64,000 bases of DNA, from assembly GCF_927798115.1 (NCBI RefSeq), contig NZ_CAKMMG010000001.1:2479539-2543538 (forward strand), given 5' to 3'. The notes beneath the pieces are model-generated. The model made no database searches. It was not told the origin of the DNA and saw only the letters and a list, made by a program, of their open reading frames with translations. The position numbers and the translations under genes were made by a program. Shown piece by piece: positions 37,619 to 47,099 of this stretch. Origin of the DNA: Paenibacillus auburnensis (lineage in GTDB: Bacteria > Bacillota > Bacilli > Paenibacillales > Paenibacillaceae). How positions within the stretch are numbered: position 1 is the first letter of the stretch; the number at the start of each line of letters is the position of its first letter.

Positions 37619-40018
37619 TTAGGACACGACCTGACGGCGGGCCAGCATCCAATCCTCCAGCTCCCGAAGGCTGCCTTCCATGAAATATTGTTCCATTTCG
37701 GCAGTCTGGCCTAATCTGACAAATTGCCGTGAGGTCGTTAAACTCTTGGCTGAAGGCTGGGAGACAAAAGAGATTGTCCCCCCGGAGCGCTCAATAAATT
37801 CAAGCTCCTCGAACACATCCAGCATTTTACCCAGCATGCGCACACTTAGCGGCGACTGGCGGCTAAGCCGCAACAGCACCTCATGCTCCGGTGTTGCCGT
37901 AGCAGCAATCCCCGCCAGTAATTTATATAAGGCTTTGAAATGATCGCGCGTCGGAATCTGCAGCCGGTCACGTCCGTCGCGGAGTGAGTGCAGCAGCGCA
38001 ATATTCTCTACTTGTGGAAAGGCAGCAAGCAAGGCATCCAGCTGTTCAGGCGTTTCCGGCATATCGAGCAGACATAGCAGTGATATTGTCCCGCTTGCCT
38101 CTGCTTGTCCAGCAGGGAGCGGAGAAATCCCGGCTTCCTCATCATAAACCCACAGTGACATGCCTTTCAATTGACTAAGCGGTGATATCCGGCTGTTCTG
38201 AAAGACCGCAGCTGTTCTAAAAGGCGCGTTACCGCTATAGGGCTGCAGCAGTTCTTTGATGTAGACCGCCTGCTTCACCCCATCAGCTGCACCCCGGAGG
38301 TCAAACAGCTGTGATTGCGGCACTGCAAGATCCTGCAGCATAAGCTGCGGTTTGCGCGAGCCGTTCCACTCATTAACCGTCAGCTCGGCCAGTACATCAA
38401 TGACGGTTCCGCCAGGCAATAATTCAGCCAAAGGGCCTTTGCCAAAGGCTACCGCTTCAATTGTATGTCTGCCTTGCTGCAGGACAAGCTTCAGGTGCTT
38501 GCCTTCCTGCCCCATCTTACGGGTCTCTTTCACTGCCGCTCCGCGTACAATGAACTTCGGCAGCGGATTAGCCATTCCAAAGGGCGCCAGACGTTCCAGC
38601 TCAAGCGCAGCCTGCAGCGTCAGATCTGCGATTTCCGTTTCACCATCCGCAGCCGTTACAGGAACAAGATGTTCCGGCGTCAGTACTGCTGCAGCATATT
38701 CATTTAAAGCCGCTGCAAAAGCATCTAGGTTGTCACGGTGCAGGCTCATTCCGGCAGCAGCCGGATGACCGCCGAAATGATCCATTAACCCGGCGCATGA
38801 GGACAATGCCGCATAAATATCAAGTCCGGGGATGGAGCGGGCAGATCCCTTGCACATCCCGGTCTCTGGATGAATATCGAGAATGATCACCGGGCGGTAA
38901 TACCGCTCAAGCAGCTTGGAAGCCACGATCCCGACGACACCGACATTCCAGCCTTGTTCTGCAAGGACAATAATATCCGGCGGCTCGCCGTCACCTATTT
39001 GTTCGGAGAGCTTCTCTGTAGCTTCTGCAACAATTCGTTCAACGACCAGTTGCCGTTCCTTGTTCAACAAGTCGAGTTCGCCGGCCAGTTGTTCCGCCTC
39101 GCCCGGGTGGGCAGTAGTCAGCAGGGATACCGCCCGGCCCGCATGATCCAGCCGTCCGCTGGCATTAATCCGCGGCGCCATGCCGAAGGCAATATTTACC
39201 GCACCTACAGTACTCATTGTTATTCCACTGACCTCGAGCAACGCCCGTATCCCTGGAAAAGGAGAATTCCGCATACTGGTGAGCCCTCTGCGTACGAGGC
39301 TGCGGTTCTCACCGAGCAGCGGCATCAGATCGGCTACCGTGCCAATCGCGGCGATTTCACTCCATTCCTCTGGCACCTTGTCGTCCAGTAAAGCTTCGGC
39401 AAGCTTATAGGCCACACCTACCCCAGCCAATCCTTTGAACGGGTAAGGACAATCCGGCAGCTTGGGATTAATCAACGCAAACGCTTCCGGCAAATGCTCC
39501 GGCGGTTCATGATGATCGGTTACGATTACCTCTATCCCCAGTTCTGCCGCATAAGCGATCTGGTGAACCGCACTGATTCCGGTATCAACCGTAATGATAA
39601 GCGAAACGCCTTGCTGTACGGCCCAATCCAGCGCATGATTATGAAGACCGTAGCCTTCATTAGAGCGGTGCGGGATATAAATATCGAATGAAGCGCCGAG
39701 ATGACGCAGCAGATAGATCATAAGCGCCGTGCTGGACACTCCATCCGCATCATAATCACCATATACCAGAATATGTTCTCCGTCTTGCAATGCCTTTCTA
39801 ATACGCGGGACAGCCTCAGCCATTCCCTTAAGCAGGAATGGATCATGGCTGTCATCCGCCCCCCCGTCCATAAAGAGCAATGCCTCTTCAGGAGCATCCA
39901 GTCCTCTTGTCACAAGCAAAGAAGAAAGGAGCGGAGAAATAGAAAGGCTCCGGGCCAAATCCCGAACGGTATCGGGATCGGCTGCCGGAGAATGCCATCT
40001 TGTTTTTGAATGAAGCAA
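37619..40018 (-). CDS. recJ: Single-stranded-DNA-specific exonuclease RecJ
   Basis: A 799-aa 5'-3' exonuclease of the DHH family, used in recombination and base excision repair. DHH-domain motifs: VYGDYDADGVSS, ITVDTGISA, VIVTDHHEPPEHLP and the later GMAPRINASGRLDH; the DHHA1 motif is FGGHPAAAGMSL. The C-terminal extension of about 230 residues, typical of Bacillus-type RecJ, includes an OB-fold and a poorly conserved tail. The start is TTG 40018. It lies 30 bp downstream of the CDF transporter gene. Confidence 0.95.
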   Translation of the reverse strand: MLHSKTRWHSPAADPDTVRDLARSLSISPLLSSLLVTRGLDAPEEALLFMDGGADDSHDPFLLKGMAEAVPRIRKALQDGEHILVYGDYDADGVSSTALMIYLLRHLGASFDIYIPHRSNEGYGLHNHALDWAVQQGVSLIITVDTGISAVHQIAYAAELGIEVIVTDHHEPPEHLPEAFALINPKLPDCPYPFKGLAGVGVAYKLAEALLDDKVPEEWSEIAAIGTVADLMPLLGENRSLVRRGLTSMRNSPFPGIRALLEVSGITMSTVGAVNIAFGMAPRINASGRLDHAGRAVSLLTTAHPGEAEQLAGELDLLNKERQLVVERIVAEATEKLSEQIGDGEPPDIIVLAEQGWNVGVVGIVASKLLERYYRPVIILDIHPETGMCKGSARSIPGLDIYAALSSCAGLMDHFGGHPAAAGMSLHRDNLDAFAAALNEYAAAVLTPEHLVPVTAADGETEIADLTLQAALELERLAPFGMANPLPKFIVRGAAVKETRKMGQEGKHLKLVLQQGRHTIEAVAFGKGPLAELLPGGTVIDVLAELTVNEWNGSRKPQLMLQDLAVPQSQLFDLRGAADGVKQAVYIKELLQPYSGNAPFRTAAVFQNSRISPLSQLKGMSLWVYDEEAGISPLPAGQAEASGTISLLCLLDMPETPEQLDALLAAFPQVENIALLHSLRDGRDRLQIPTRDHFKALYKLLAGIAATATPEHEVLLRLSRQSPLSVRMLGKMLDVFEELEFIERSGGTISFVSQPSAKSLTTSRQFVRLGQTAEMEQYFMEGSLRELEDWMLARRQVVS

Positions 40019-40047
40019 TAGGGCTCACCTTTCTCTCGCCATGCGTT

Positions 40048-41010
40048 CTACTGAAGCAGCGTAGGAATATCGTTGTCCACAAGCTGATGGTTGCTTTTGT
40101 AGGGATAGCCCGGATCATACGGCACGACATCCATATGCACCTCGCCTACATGGACAAAACGGTGCTGAAGCAGCTTTCTCGCACATTCCGAGATATCCTG
40201 GGCTTCCATAACGGTAATCCGCGGATTGACGCTGATTTTAACTTGAAGATTAACGTATCTTCCCTGTTCGATCGCCTGAAGATGCTCCACACGGATCACT
40301 CCATGCACACGACCGACGGTTTCAATGAAGTTGGCTGTTTCTTCCGAGGGAAGCTCTTGATTTTTTTTGTCATATACAGAAGCCGTAATCATGGAATAGC
40401 CTTTACGGAGAATCAGGGCGCCTGTCAGCAGCGCTGCTATCGGGTCCATATACAACAGCGGACTCCATTCCATATATCCTCCAACCATAGACAGTGTAAT
40501 CCCGATTAATGCGGTAATTGAACTATATAGACTGAAACGGTGGCTATCTGCATAAGCGGCATGGCTGCCATCGCCTATTTTTTTGAAGTAACGGTATTGG
40601 TATTGGAAGATAACCTCTTTAAACACAATCGAAATCAGGACGGTAACAAGTGCAGCGGGCGGGACTGTGGACAAATGTCCTCTGGTTAAATCCCGGATGG
40701 CGGAAAAGGCAATCTGCAGTCCGGCCATAAGAATTAGTACTGAAAAAAGAATCGCGATAATCGGTTCTTTGTTGCTTTGCCCTTGCTGGGTGCGGCGTGT
40801 TCCATTATTCTTCTTAACCTGTTCTGAGCGCCACGGAAGAGCTTCCGACAGCTTGGCGGCAGCATCTGCTCCGGAATATAATGCATCGCCCAGCAGTGCC
40901 TTGCTGCCTGTGAAATAGCCTACACATCCTTTGGCTAACGCCAGAGCAGCATCGCTGACGATCCCGTTCCAGGCAACCGTCTCACTTTGCGGTGATTGTT
41001 TGTCATTCAT
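40048..41010 (-). CDS. Cation diffusion facilitator family transporter
   Basis: A 320-aa membrane protein with about six transmembrane helices and a C-terminal cytoplasmic ferredoxin-like domain. The first metal-site helix reads LLGDALYSGADAAAKL and the later site AAYADSHRFSLYSS, in the positions of the paired Asp/His residues that hold Zn or Mn in CDF exporters. The start ATG 41010 follows AAGGAGGGC by 9 nt. Family members exchange divalent metal for protons; the metal here is not certain. In Bacillus the equivalent neighbour of recJ is likewise a CDF gene. Confidence 0.9.
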   Translation of the reverse strand: MNDKQSPQSETVAWNGIVSDAALALAKGCVGYFTGSKALLGDALYSGADAAAKLSEALPWRSEQVKKNNGTRRTQQGQSNKEPIIAILFSVLILMAGLQIAFSAIRDLTRGHLSTVPPAALVTVLISIVFKEVIFQYQYRYFKKIGDGSHAAYADSHRFSLYSSITALIGITLSMVGGYMEWSPLLYMDPIAALLTGALILRKGYSMITASVYDKKNQELPSEETANFIETVGRVHGVIRVEHLQAIEQGRYVNLQVKISVNPRITVMEAQDISECARKLLQHRFVHVGEVHMDVVPYDPGYPYKSNHQLVDNDIPTLLQ

Positions 41011-41085
41011 ATCTGAGGCCCTCCTTACCTGGTAGCAAGTAATCTCATGATGAGGCATCTACCTGACATCTTACTCCAAAGATTC

Positions 41086-41120
41086 CGAAAAGCCGCGTCG
41101 CCTTTGACGCGGCTTTTCGG
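41086..41120 (-). terminator. Terminator after secF
   Basis: A perfect 15-bp stem CCGAAAAGCCGCGTC / GACGCGGCTTTTCGG with a short loop, just after the secF stop codon. Confidence 0.8.
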
Positions 41121-41132
41121 AGGAAGTAAAGC

Positions 41133-42035
41133 TTAGGCTTTGGCCGGATTGTTCTTCACTGCAACCTTCTGGCGCTTTTTGAGCAGCAGCCAGAGCGGGC
41201 TTGCGATAAAGATGGAGGAATAGGCTCCGAAGAGCAAACCGATAACCATAGCGAGCGAGAACATTTTAATCGATTCTCCGCCGAGAATAAGCAGGAAGAA
41301 TGCAGCAATAAACACTGTAAATGCTGTGTAGAGGGAACGCATAAGAGTCTGCGACACACTCTTATTGACAAGCGCTTTAAGATCCTCATACGATTTCTGC
41401 TTACCAAAGCGCAGATTCTCACGGATACGGTCAAAGATTACTATCGTATCATTAATGGAATAACCGATAATCGTAAGCACCGCGACAATGAAGGTAAGGT
41501 CTACCTCCAGGCGGAAGATCGAGAAGATGGCCACAACCATGAATGCGTCATGGAGCAGTGCTACGATCGCCGCAACGGCAAACCGCCATTCAAAACGGAT
41601 ACTTACATAAACGATAATCCCTAAGCTGGACAGAAGCACGGAATAGATCGCATTACGAGCAAGCTCTTTGGCCATTTCCGGATCAACGGTGTTGACTTCG
41701 AAGGAAGCTTTGTCATCCAGTTTGGTAATCGCAGTTTTCAATGCAGCACTCTGCTCATTATCCAGCTCTTCATCGTAGCGGATATTCACCCGCTTGTCAC
41801 CGATTGTAATATTCGGCTCGTGTGAAAGTCCCAGACCGCTAAGAGCAGGTTGAAGTTGATCCTGCGTAATATTCTTCGACAACGACACATCGACGTTGGA
41901 ACCAGCTTTGAAATCCACACTGTAATTGAGTCCCATAAATCCGAGGAAGATTACACCCATTACAGTAATTACAATAGAAAAAATAAAGAAATATTTACTC
42001 AGATGCACGAAATCCATATCTTTCTTAAAGCGCAC
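41133..42035 (-). CDS. secF: Protein translocase subunit SecF
   Basis: A 300-aa membrane protein with six transmembrane helices and one extracytoplasmic domain; with SecD it uses proton flow to pull exported proteins from SecYEG. Motifs include GLNYSVDFKAGSNVDV after the first helix and the GYSINDTIVIFDRIRENLR loop. I choose GTG 42035 because AAGGAG lies 10 nt upstream; a GTG three codons earlier is only 1-2 nt from it. It overlaps the end of secD by 11 nt. Confidence 0.95.
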   Translation of the reverse strand: MRFKKDMDFVHLSKYFFIFSIVITVMGVIFLGFMGLNYSVDFKAGSNVDVSLSKNITQDQLQPALSGLGLSHEPNITIGDKRVNIRYDEELDNEQSAALKTAITKLDDKASFEVNTVDPEMAKELARNAIYSVLLSSLGIIVYVSIRFEWRFAVAAIVALLHDAFMVVAIFSIFRLEVDLTFIVAVLTIIGYSINDTIVIFDRIRENLRFGKQKSYEDLKALVNKSVSQTLMRSLYTAFTVFIAAFFLLILGGESIKMFSLAMVIGLLFGAYSSIFIASPLWLLLKKRQKVAVKNNPAKA

Positions 42036-43278
42036 GGATGTCACTCTCCTTTACCCCAAATTGCTTCGGTTTTTTCAAAGTACCGGCTTTAACCAGCACT
42101 GTGAGCAGCCAGTGGGCAAAATAGAGGTTCGTTACGATACTGAGCACGATTTCGACAATCAGGATCAGCGCAAAGCCTTTAACCGCGCCGGTACCGAATG
42201 CGAACATAACGGCCGCTACGATAATGGTCGTTACATTGGCGTCCATAACGGTCCGGAAAGAGGTTTTGTTACCCGCTTTTACGGAAGACAGGATACTCTT
42301 ACCGCTGCGCATCTCTTCTCTTATCCGTTCGTTCGTAATGATATTGGCATCAACCGCCATCCCTATACCGAGGATAAATGCGGCAATACCGGGGAGTGTC
42401 AGGGTAAAGTCAGCGATGACAAAGACCAGAATCAGCAGCCAGGTATGCAGGATCAGCGCGAAGCTGGCCAGAACACCAGGCAGACGGTACATAGCCATCA
42501 TAAAGATCAGGATAATCAAAGAACCTACAAGACCGGCCTTGATCGTTTGATCAAGAGACTGTTTACCGAGAGTAGCTCCAACGCTTTGGGAGTATTTCTC
42601 GGTCAGCTTCAGTGGCAGGGCACCCAGGTTAATGGTGTCAGCCAATGCACGTGCTTCATCTATCGTGTAATTTCCGGAGATCGAAGCTTTACCGTCGGTC
42701 AATACAGCTCTTACCGTCGGTGGAGAACCTAGCAACTGATCATCGAGATAAATGGCAAGTTCTTTACCCAGCAGACGCTCGGTAATCTCCGCGAATTTTT
42801 TCTTATCTTTAACAGTGATGCTGATCTCTGGCTGGTTCAGGTTGTTGCGCTGAACTTCGGCAGCATTCTCAACAAAATCACTGCCCACAAGTTCAATTTT
42901 GCTATAAACTCCTGTTGCATCGCCTTCGGCAGCACTGCGGAAAGTCAGAACCGCAGGTTCTTTCATTTTCTTGCGGACTTCAGCTTCGTCGGTAACGCCG
43001 GCAATCTTCAGACGAATGCGGTCTGTTCCCTCCGTAGTCACCTCAGGCTCGCTGGTACCCAGTGCGTTTGCGCGTTTTTCCAAGCTTTCTGCTGTCTTTT
43101 GCAGTGAAGCCCGGGTCAGCGTACCTCCCGTTTCCATCGGCTCAGCGTGGTACAGAATCTCGAATCCACCCTTCAGATCAAGACCCAACCGGACCCTGTC
43201 CAACAGCCCGGGAGTTGTAAACGCCATAACGCCTGTTAAAACGAGCACGGTAATGATAAAGCTCAACAGTCTCTTCAT
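42025..43278 (-). CDS. secD: Protein translocase subunit SecD
   Basis: A 417-aa partner of SecF. The D1 motif LGLDLKGGFEILYHAEP follows the first helix, and the C-terminal six-helix part has the GMAVDANIITNERIREEMRSGKS loop. ATG 43278 follows AAAGGGGAA. SecD and SecF are separate proteins here, not fused as in Bacillus subtilis. They sit downstream of comN on the same strand, matching the Bacillus gene order. Confidence 0.95.
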   Translation of the reverse strand: MKRLLSFIITVLVLTGVMAFTTPGLLDRVRLGLDLKGGFEILYHAEPMETGGTLTRASLQKTAESLEKRANALGTSEPEVTTEGTDRIRLKIAGVTDEAEVRKKMKEPAVLTFRSAAEGDATGVYSKIELVGSDFVENAAEVQRNNLNQPEISITVKDKKKFAEITERLLGKELAIYLDDQLLGSPPTVRAVLTDGKASISGNYTIDEARALADTINLGALPLKLTEKYSQSVGATLGKQSLDQTIKAGLVGSLIILIFMMAMYRLPGVLASFALILHTWLLILVFVIADFTLTLPGIAAFILGIGMAVDANIITNERIREEMRSGKSILSSVKAGNKTSFRTVMDANVTTIIVAAVMFAFGTGAVKGFALILIVEIVLSIVTNLYFAHWLLTVLVKAGTLKKPKQFGVKESDIRAL

Positions 43279-43498
43279 GCTCTTGCTAGTTCCCCTTTCA
43301 TTACTCAATATTCCTATTATAGCTACGTGCGAAATCACCGTCAATTCAAGGAAGAATGACGGTGCCCTATTCACACAAAGAAACGGCCGGCTATGCTATG
43401 GGTCGCAAGCCATCCGTTTGGATAGGTACAGCTTAATTGATCCTCTCTTACTTTAACGCTTCCTATAGCTGTTTGCAAAAGAAAATCGTTCCTTTTGA

Positions 43499-43750
43499 TC
43501 AGGTGAATCCCCTGTACGCTGCTATTGTCAAATAATTCATATAGCTTGTGGCTTTTAATGAATATATATCGTTCACCAGCTTGTGCAGAGGGGGCTTGCC
43601 CTCCTTGGCATAGTTGCGGCTGACACAATCCCAGATATCCTTGCCCGTTACGTACTCATAGCCCAGCAGCTGGAATTCCTCCGCCTTACTGGAGCACATG
43701 GCCTCGATCGCATCGCTAAGTTCGTCAAAATTCAATTGTTCCGATTCCAC
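43499..43750 (-). CDS. comN: Post-transcriptional regulator ComN family
   Basis: An 83-aa protein with the family core KAEEFQLLGYEYVTGKDIWDCV and LHKLVNDIYSLKATSYMNYLTIAAYR. In Bacillus subtilis ComN acts post-transcriptionally on comE competence mRNA and localises to the division site. The start is GTG 43750, 8 nt after GGAGGTG. Position next to secDF and spoVB agrees with the Bacillus order. The N-terminus is short compared with Bacillus ComN. Confidence 0.85.
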   Translation of the reverse strand: MESEQLNFDELSDAIEAMCSSKAEEFQLLGYEYVTGKDIWDCVSRNYAKEGKPPLHKLVNDIYSLKATSYMNYLTIAAYRGFT

Positions 43751-43960
43751 GTGATGACACCTCCAAAGTTTCCTCGCTAAAAACAGGCTACAGGAATGTA
43801 TTCGACCCTCCTTGTCCGCTTTCCTGCTTCCCGCAAAAAGATGTCACATTCTAAAGCTTGTCATGTAGTGTACAGGGTCAAGCATATCAATAAACAAGCC
43901 CGCTTTATTTACGGGCAGACTACCTGCATTGATTTCATTTTCAGGAAGAAGGAGTGCCCT

Positions 43961-45547
43961 TTGAGGAAACAAAGCTTTATTCAAGGAACGATGATTCTGC
44001 TGGCCGCGGGCATCATTAACCGGATGCTGGGCTTTATTCCCCGGATTGCGCTGCCGCGGATTATCGGCGCCGAGGGCGTTGGCTTATACCAGCTCGGATA
44101 TCCCTTTTTCATCGTGCTGGTCACAGTGATTACCGGAGGAATACCGCTTGCCATCGCAAAAATGGTGGCCGAAGCCGAAGGGGAGAACCGCCCGGATCAG
44201 TCGCGCCGCATCCTGCATACCGGACTTACGCTAAGCCTGGGCCTTGGGCTTCTGTTCACCCTGATTGCATTGCTATGCGCTTCATGGGTCTCAAATGTTG
44301 TTCTGACGGACAACCGGGTATACTATACTTTCGTCAGTATGACCCCCATGATCTCCATTGTCGCGGTTTCTTCCATTTACCGCGGCTATTTTCAGGGCAG
44401 ACAGAACATGATTCCTTCAGCACTTTCCTCGGTGCTGGAATCGGTCATCCGGATATTTTTCATGCTGTGGTTTTCCTGGATTCTGCTGCCGAAGGGGATT
44501 GCTTTTGCGGCAGCGGGGGCTATGCTGGGGGTAACCGTCGGAGAGATTATCGGAATGCTGGCGCTGCTGCTGCAATACTACTTTATCGTGAATAGAGACA
44601 AAAAGGACAGTTTATCCGGAGAGCCCTCAGAGCAAGGACTTGAAAAGCTAAATATGGTGGATCCGCAGACGGCTCCAGTAATGAGACGGCTGCTTGGTAT
44701 TGCCGTTCCTGTCACAGCAGGACGTCTTGTCGGCTCCTTTTCCTATTTGCTGGAGTCTATCATTACCGCCCGCAGCCTGGCGCTTGCCGGAATTGCGACT
44801 GCTGCAGCCACTGCACAATACGGATCTCTGCAGGGTATGGTCATTCCGCTGCTGCTGCTTCCCGGAGTGCTGAGCTCTTCACTTGCGGTTTCGCTTGTTC
44901 CCTCATTGTCAGAAGCGGCAGCCCGTCATGATCTGACTACGATTCATAAGAGAATGCACCAGGCTCTGCGGCTGGCCATGGTCACGGGCGCCCCTTTTGC
45001 CGCGATCATGTATGTACTTGCCGTACCCTTGTGCACGCTTATGTACGGCAATGCGGACACCGCCCCAATGCTGCGGATGATGGCCCCTTTTGCACTGTTT
45101 CTGTATGTCCAGGCGCCGCTGCAGGCCGCCCTTCAGGCCATGGACCGGCCAGGCCGGGCCCTCATTAATACGCTGATTGGTGCAGTGGTCAAAATCCTGC
45201 TCATCCTAATGCTCGCCTCACAGCCAGAGTACGGGATCTATGGTGCCATCATAGCGATTATGGTCAACAGTATTCTGGTCACTCTGCTGCATGGAGCAAG
45301 CGTGGTAAAGCTGATCAAATTGTCGCTTAGAATCGCCGATCCCCTCAAAACACTCACCGCAATGATCATTATGGCAGCCGGGATGTCTTACGTGTATACC
45401 TCTGTACATTTCTCTGACGCCGGGTGGCTGCAGTTCTTATTGTCTGCCACGAGTGGCATGGCCCTTTATCTGGGAATCTGCCTACTCTCCGGCCTCATCT
45501 CTGTACGTGATCTGGACCGTGTGCCATTCTTCAAACGCCGGCGTTAA
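43961..45547 (+). CDS. spoVB: SpoVB-like lipid flippase (MurJ/MVF superfamily)
   Basis: A 528-aa polytopic membrane protein of the MOP exporter superfamily, with about 14 transmembrane helices. It opens RKQSFIQGTMILLAAGIINRMLGFIPRIALPRIIGAEGVGLYQLG, the SpoVB signature. In Bacillus SpoVB is needed for spore cortex synthesis, presumably moving lipid-linked peptidoglycan precursor. The start is TTG 43961, with AAGGAGTG 7 nt upstream; the frame is open further upstream but without protein character. It is convergent with the DUF421 gene, with only 4 bp between stop codons. Confidence 0.9.
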   Translation: MRKQSFIQGTMILLAAGIINRMLGFIPRIALPRIIGAEGVGLYQLGYPFFIVLVTVITGGIPLAIAKMVAEAEGENRPDQSRRILHTGLTLSLGLGLLFTLIALLCASWVSNVVLTDNRVYYTFVSMTPMISIVAVSSIYRGYFQGRQNMIPSALSSVLESVIRIFFMLWFSWILLPKGIAFAAAGAMLGVTVGEIIGMLALLLQYYFIVNRDKKDSLSGEPSEQGLEKLNMVDPQTAPVMRRLLGIAVPVTAGRLVGSFSYLLESIITARSLALAGIATAAATAQYGSLQGMVIPLLLLPGVLSSSLAVSLVPSLSEAAARHDLTTIHKRMHQALRLAMVTGAPFAAIMYVLAVPLCTLMYGNADTAPMLRMMAPFALFLYVQAPLQAALQAMDRPGRALINTLIGAVVKILLILMLASQPEYGIYGAIIAIMVNSILVTLLHGASVVKLIKLSLRIADPLKTLTAMIIMAAGMSYVYTSVHFSDAGWLQFLLSATSGMALYLGICLLSGLISVRDLDRVPFFKRRR

Positions 45548-45551
45548 AAAT

Positions 45552-46325
45552 TCATCGGCTGTGCAGCCGGTCTACATAAATTTTACCTTTATGATCGATA
45601 GAACAGAGAAACACATCACGAAAATCAGAAACACCTTTTTGGCGGATTTGGGTCCGCAGCCAAAACCTATTTTTCCCGATCATTTCCAAATTATCATCCT
45701 GTACCTTTCCGTCCATAATGAGGGGAATCGGTAGGCCTTCATACCTGATCTTTTTGCCCGGCAGCGCAGTGCTCCCAGAGGCGCCCGAATTCCCGCCTTC
45801 ATTTGAATTCTGATCCTGCTCCCCGGCGGCTGTACTGCTGTTGCCGGACTGGTTCGTTGATGAGACACCTTTACTTTTTTCTATAACCGTCAGTTGCCCG
45901 CTGGTCTCCAGTATCGCAAATTCCACGTCAGCAGGGCTATCGATATTCTGACCACGAAGCTGAAGCAGCAAATCATCAAGATTGTACCGCTGTTTGCGCA
46001 TTTCGTTCCGGTTGAGCTTCCCGTCTGAGATTAGGACGCTGGGCTTGCCGTCAACCAGCAGCCGCAGTTTTCTGCTCTTCAGGCTGAGCTGTGCAACTAA
46101 TATTTGAATCAAAACCAGAGTTGCCATAGGTACAATCCCGTCGTAGACCGGCCGTTCGATATCTTCAATCACAAACACAGCAATTTCTGCAATCATGATG
46201 GAGATCGTCAGATCAAATACAGACAGCTTGCCGATCTCACGCTTCCCCATAATGCGCATGCTCAGGAAAATGAGGATATACATCAGCACGGTCAGAAAGA
46301 TATGGACAGAAATATGCCTGAACAT
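45552..46325 (-). CDS. DUF421 membrane protein (YrbG-like)
   Basis: A 257-aa protein with three N-terminal transmembrane helices (MYILIFLSMRIMGKREIGKLSVFDLTISIMIAEIAVFVI) and a cytoplasmic tail with the DUF421 repeats KPSVLISDGKLNRNEMRKQRYNLDDLLLQLRGQNI. Such proteins (YetF, YrbG, YdfS) occur in sporulating bacilli; some are implicated in spore germination or membrane stress. It contains a low-complexity Ser/Gly/Asn insert near residues 172-205, which splits the two conserved tail parts. ATG 46325 is preceded by GGGGGAG. No terminator separates it from the convergent spoVB. Confidence 0.88.
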   Translation of the reverse strand: MFRHISVHIFLTVLMYILIFLSMRIMGKREIGKLSVFDLTISIMIAEIAVFVIEDIERPVYDGIVPMATLVLIQILVAQLSLKSRKLRLLVDGKPSVLISDGKLNRNEMRKQRYNLDDLLLQLRGQNIDSPADVEFAILETSGQLTVIEKSKGVSSTNQSGNSSTAAGEQDQNSNEGGNSGASGSTALPGKKIRYEGLPIPLIMDGKVQDDNLEMIGKNRFWLRTQIRQKGVSDFRDVFLCSIDHKGKIYVDRLHSR

Positions 46326-46611
46326 ATTCTCTTCGCTCCCCCTTCCGCTTCTCACCCCAAAACCTGTCTCCGGGGCGGATGATTGTAACCCTATTCTGGC
46401 CTCCCTGCCAAGGGAACATTCGGAAGCTGCCATATAAATTAATGGTAAAAGGACAGACATGCCTTTCTTGTACTATTGGGGCAAGCCTTCCCATACACTG
46501 ATTAGTAGTTAATGAAAGCCAAGCTCAAAAAATTAAGCGATGCTTCCGTAGCAGTTTTTTTCGAAGATGATTCTCGGGAGTTACGCTCAAAAAAATTTAG
46601 GAGGTTGTATC

Positions 46612-47004
46612 ATGTACTTAATCCGGCGCCTGCTTTCGTGGAGAATTTCAAATCCAGTTCTGTCGGGTTTATGCCGATCGTTTATGTGGATGCTGGCAGG
46701 GGCATTTATTCTCTCACTCCTGCTGTGGGGCAGCGGCCTTAAGGAGCAGGACCTTACAATGTATACTTATATTGTCCACGGTATTGCTGCCGCATTCGGC
46801 GGTCTGACCGCCGGAAGCAGAGCTGTAAACAAGGGCTGGTATCAAGGTGCGCTAACCGGCACTTTTTACGGGGCGATTGTGCTGCTGGTCGGATTTCTCG
46901 CCCTTGACAGCTCGCCTGCCGGCATTGACGGCTTGTGGATTTTGGCTGCGGCAACGATTGGGGCACTCGGAGGAATGTTTGGGGTTAATTTGCAAAGATC
47001 CTAA
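46612..47004 (+). CDS. Small membrane protein, TIGR04086 family (YrzE-like)
   Basis: A 130-aa protein with four predicted transmembrane helices and a short basic N-terminus (YLIRRLLSWRIS). ATG 46612 follows TTAGGAGG by 7 nt. The second and third helices have glycine-rich faces (GIAAAFGGLTAGSRA; GALTGTFYGAIVLLVGF). In Bacillus subtilis yrzE is found between yrbG and spoVB. Function unknown. Confidence 0.85.
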   Translation: MYLIRRLLSWRISNPVLSGLCRSFMWMLAGAFILSLLLWGSGLKEQDLTMYTYIVHGIAAAFGGLTAGSRAVNKGWYQGALTGTFYGAIVLLVGFLALDSSPAGIDGLWILAAATIGALGGMFGVNLQRS

Positions 47005-47099
47005 TAAATAGAATATTCTAAAAAATAAAAACCTTCTTCGAAAATATGTTACACTGGATTCATCTGACTGTGCAAAAGCTCAAGGAGGCTTTGAATGTT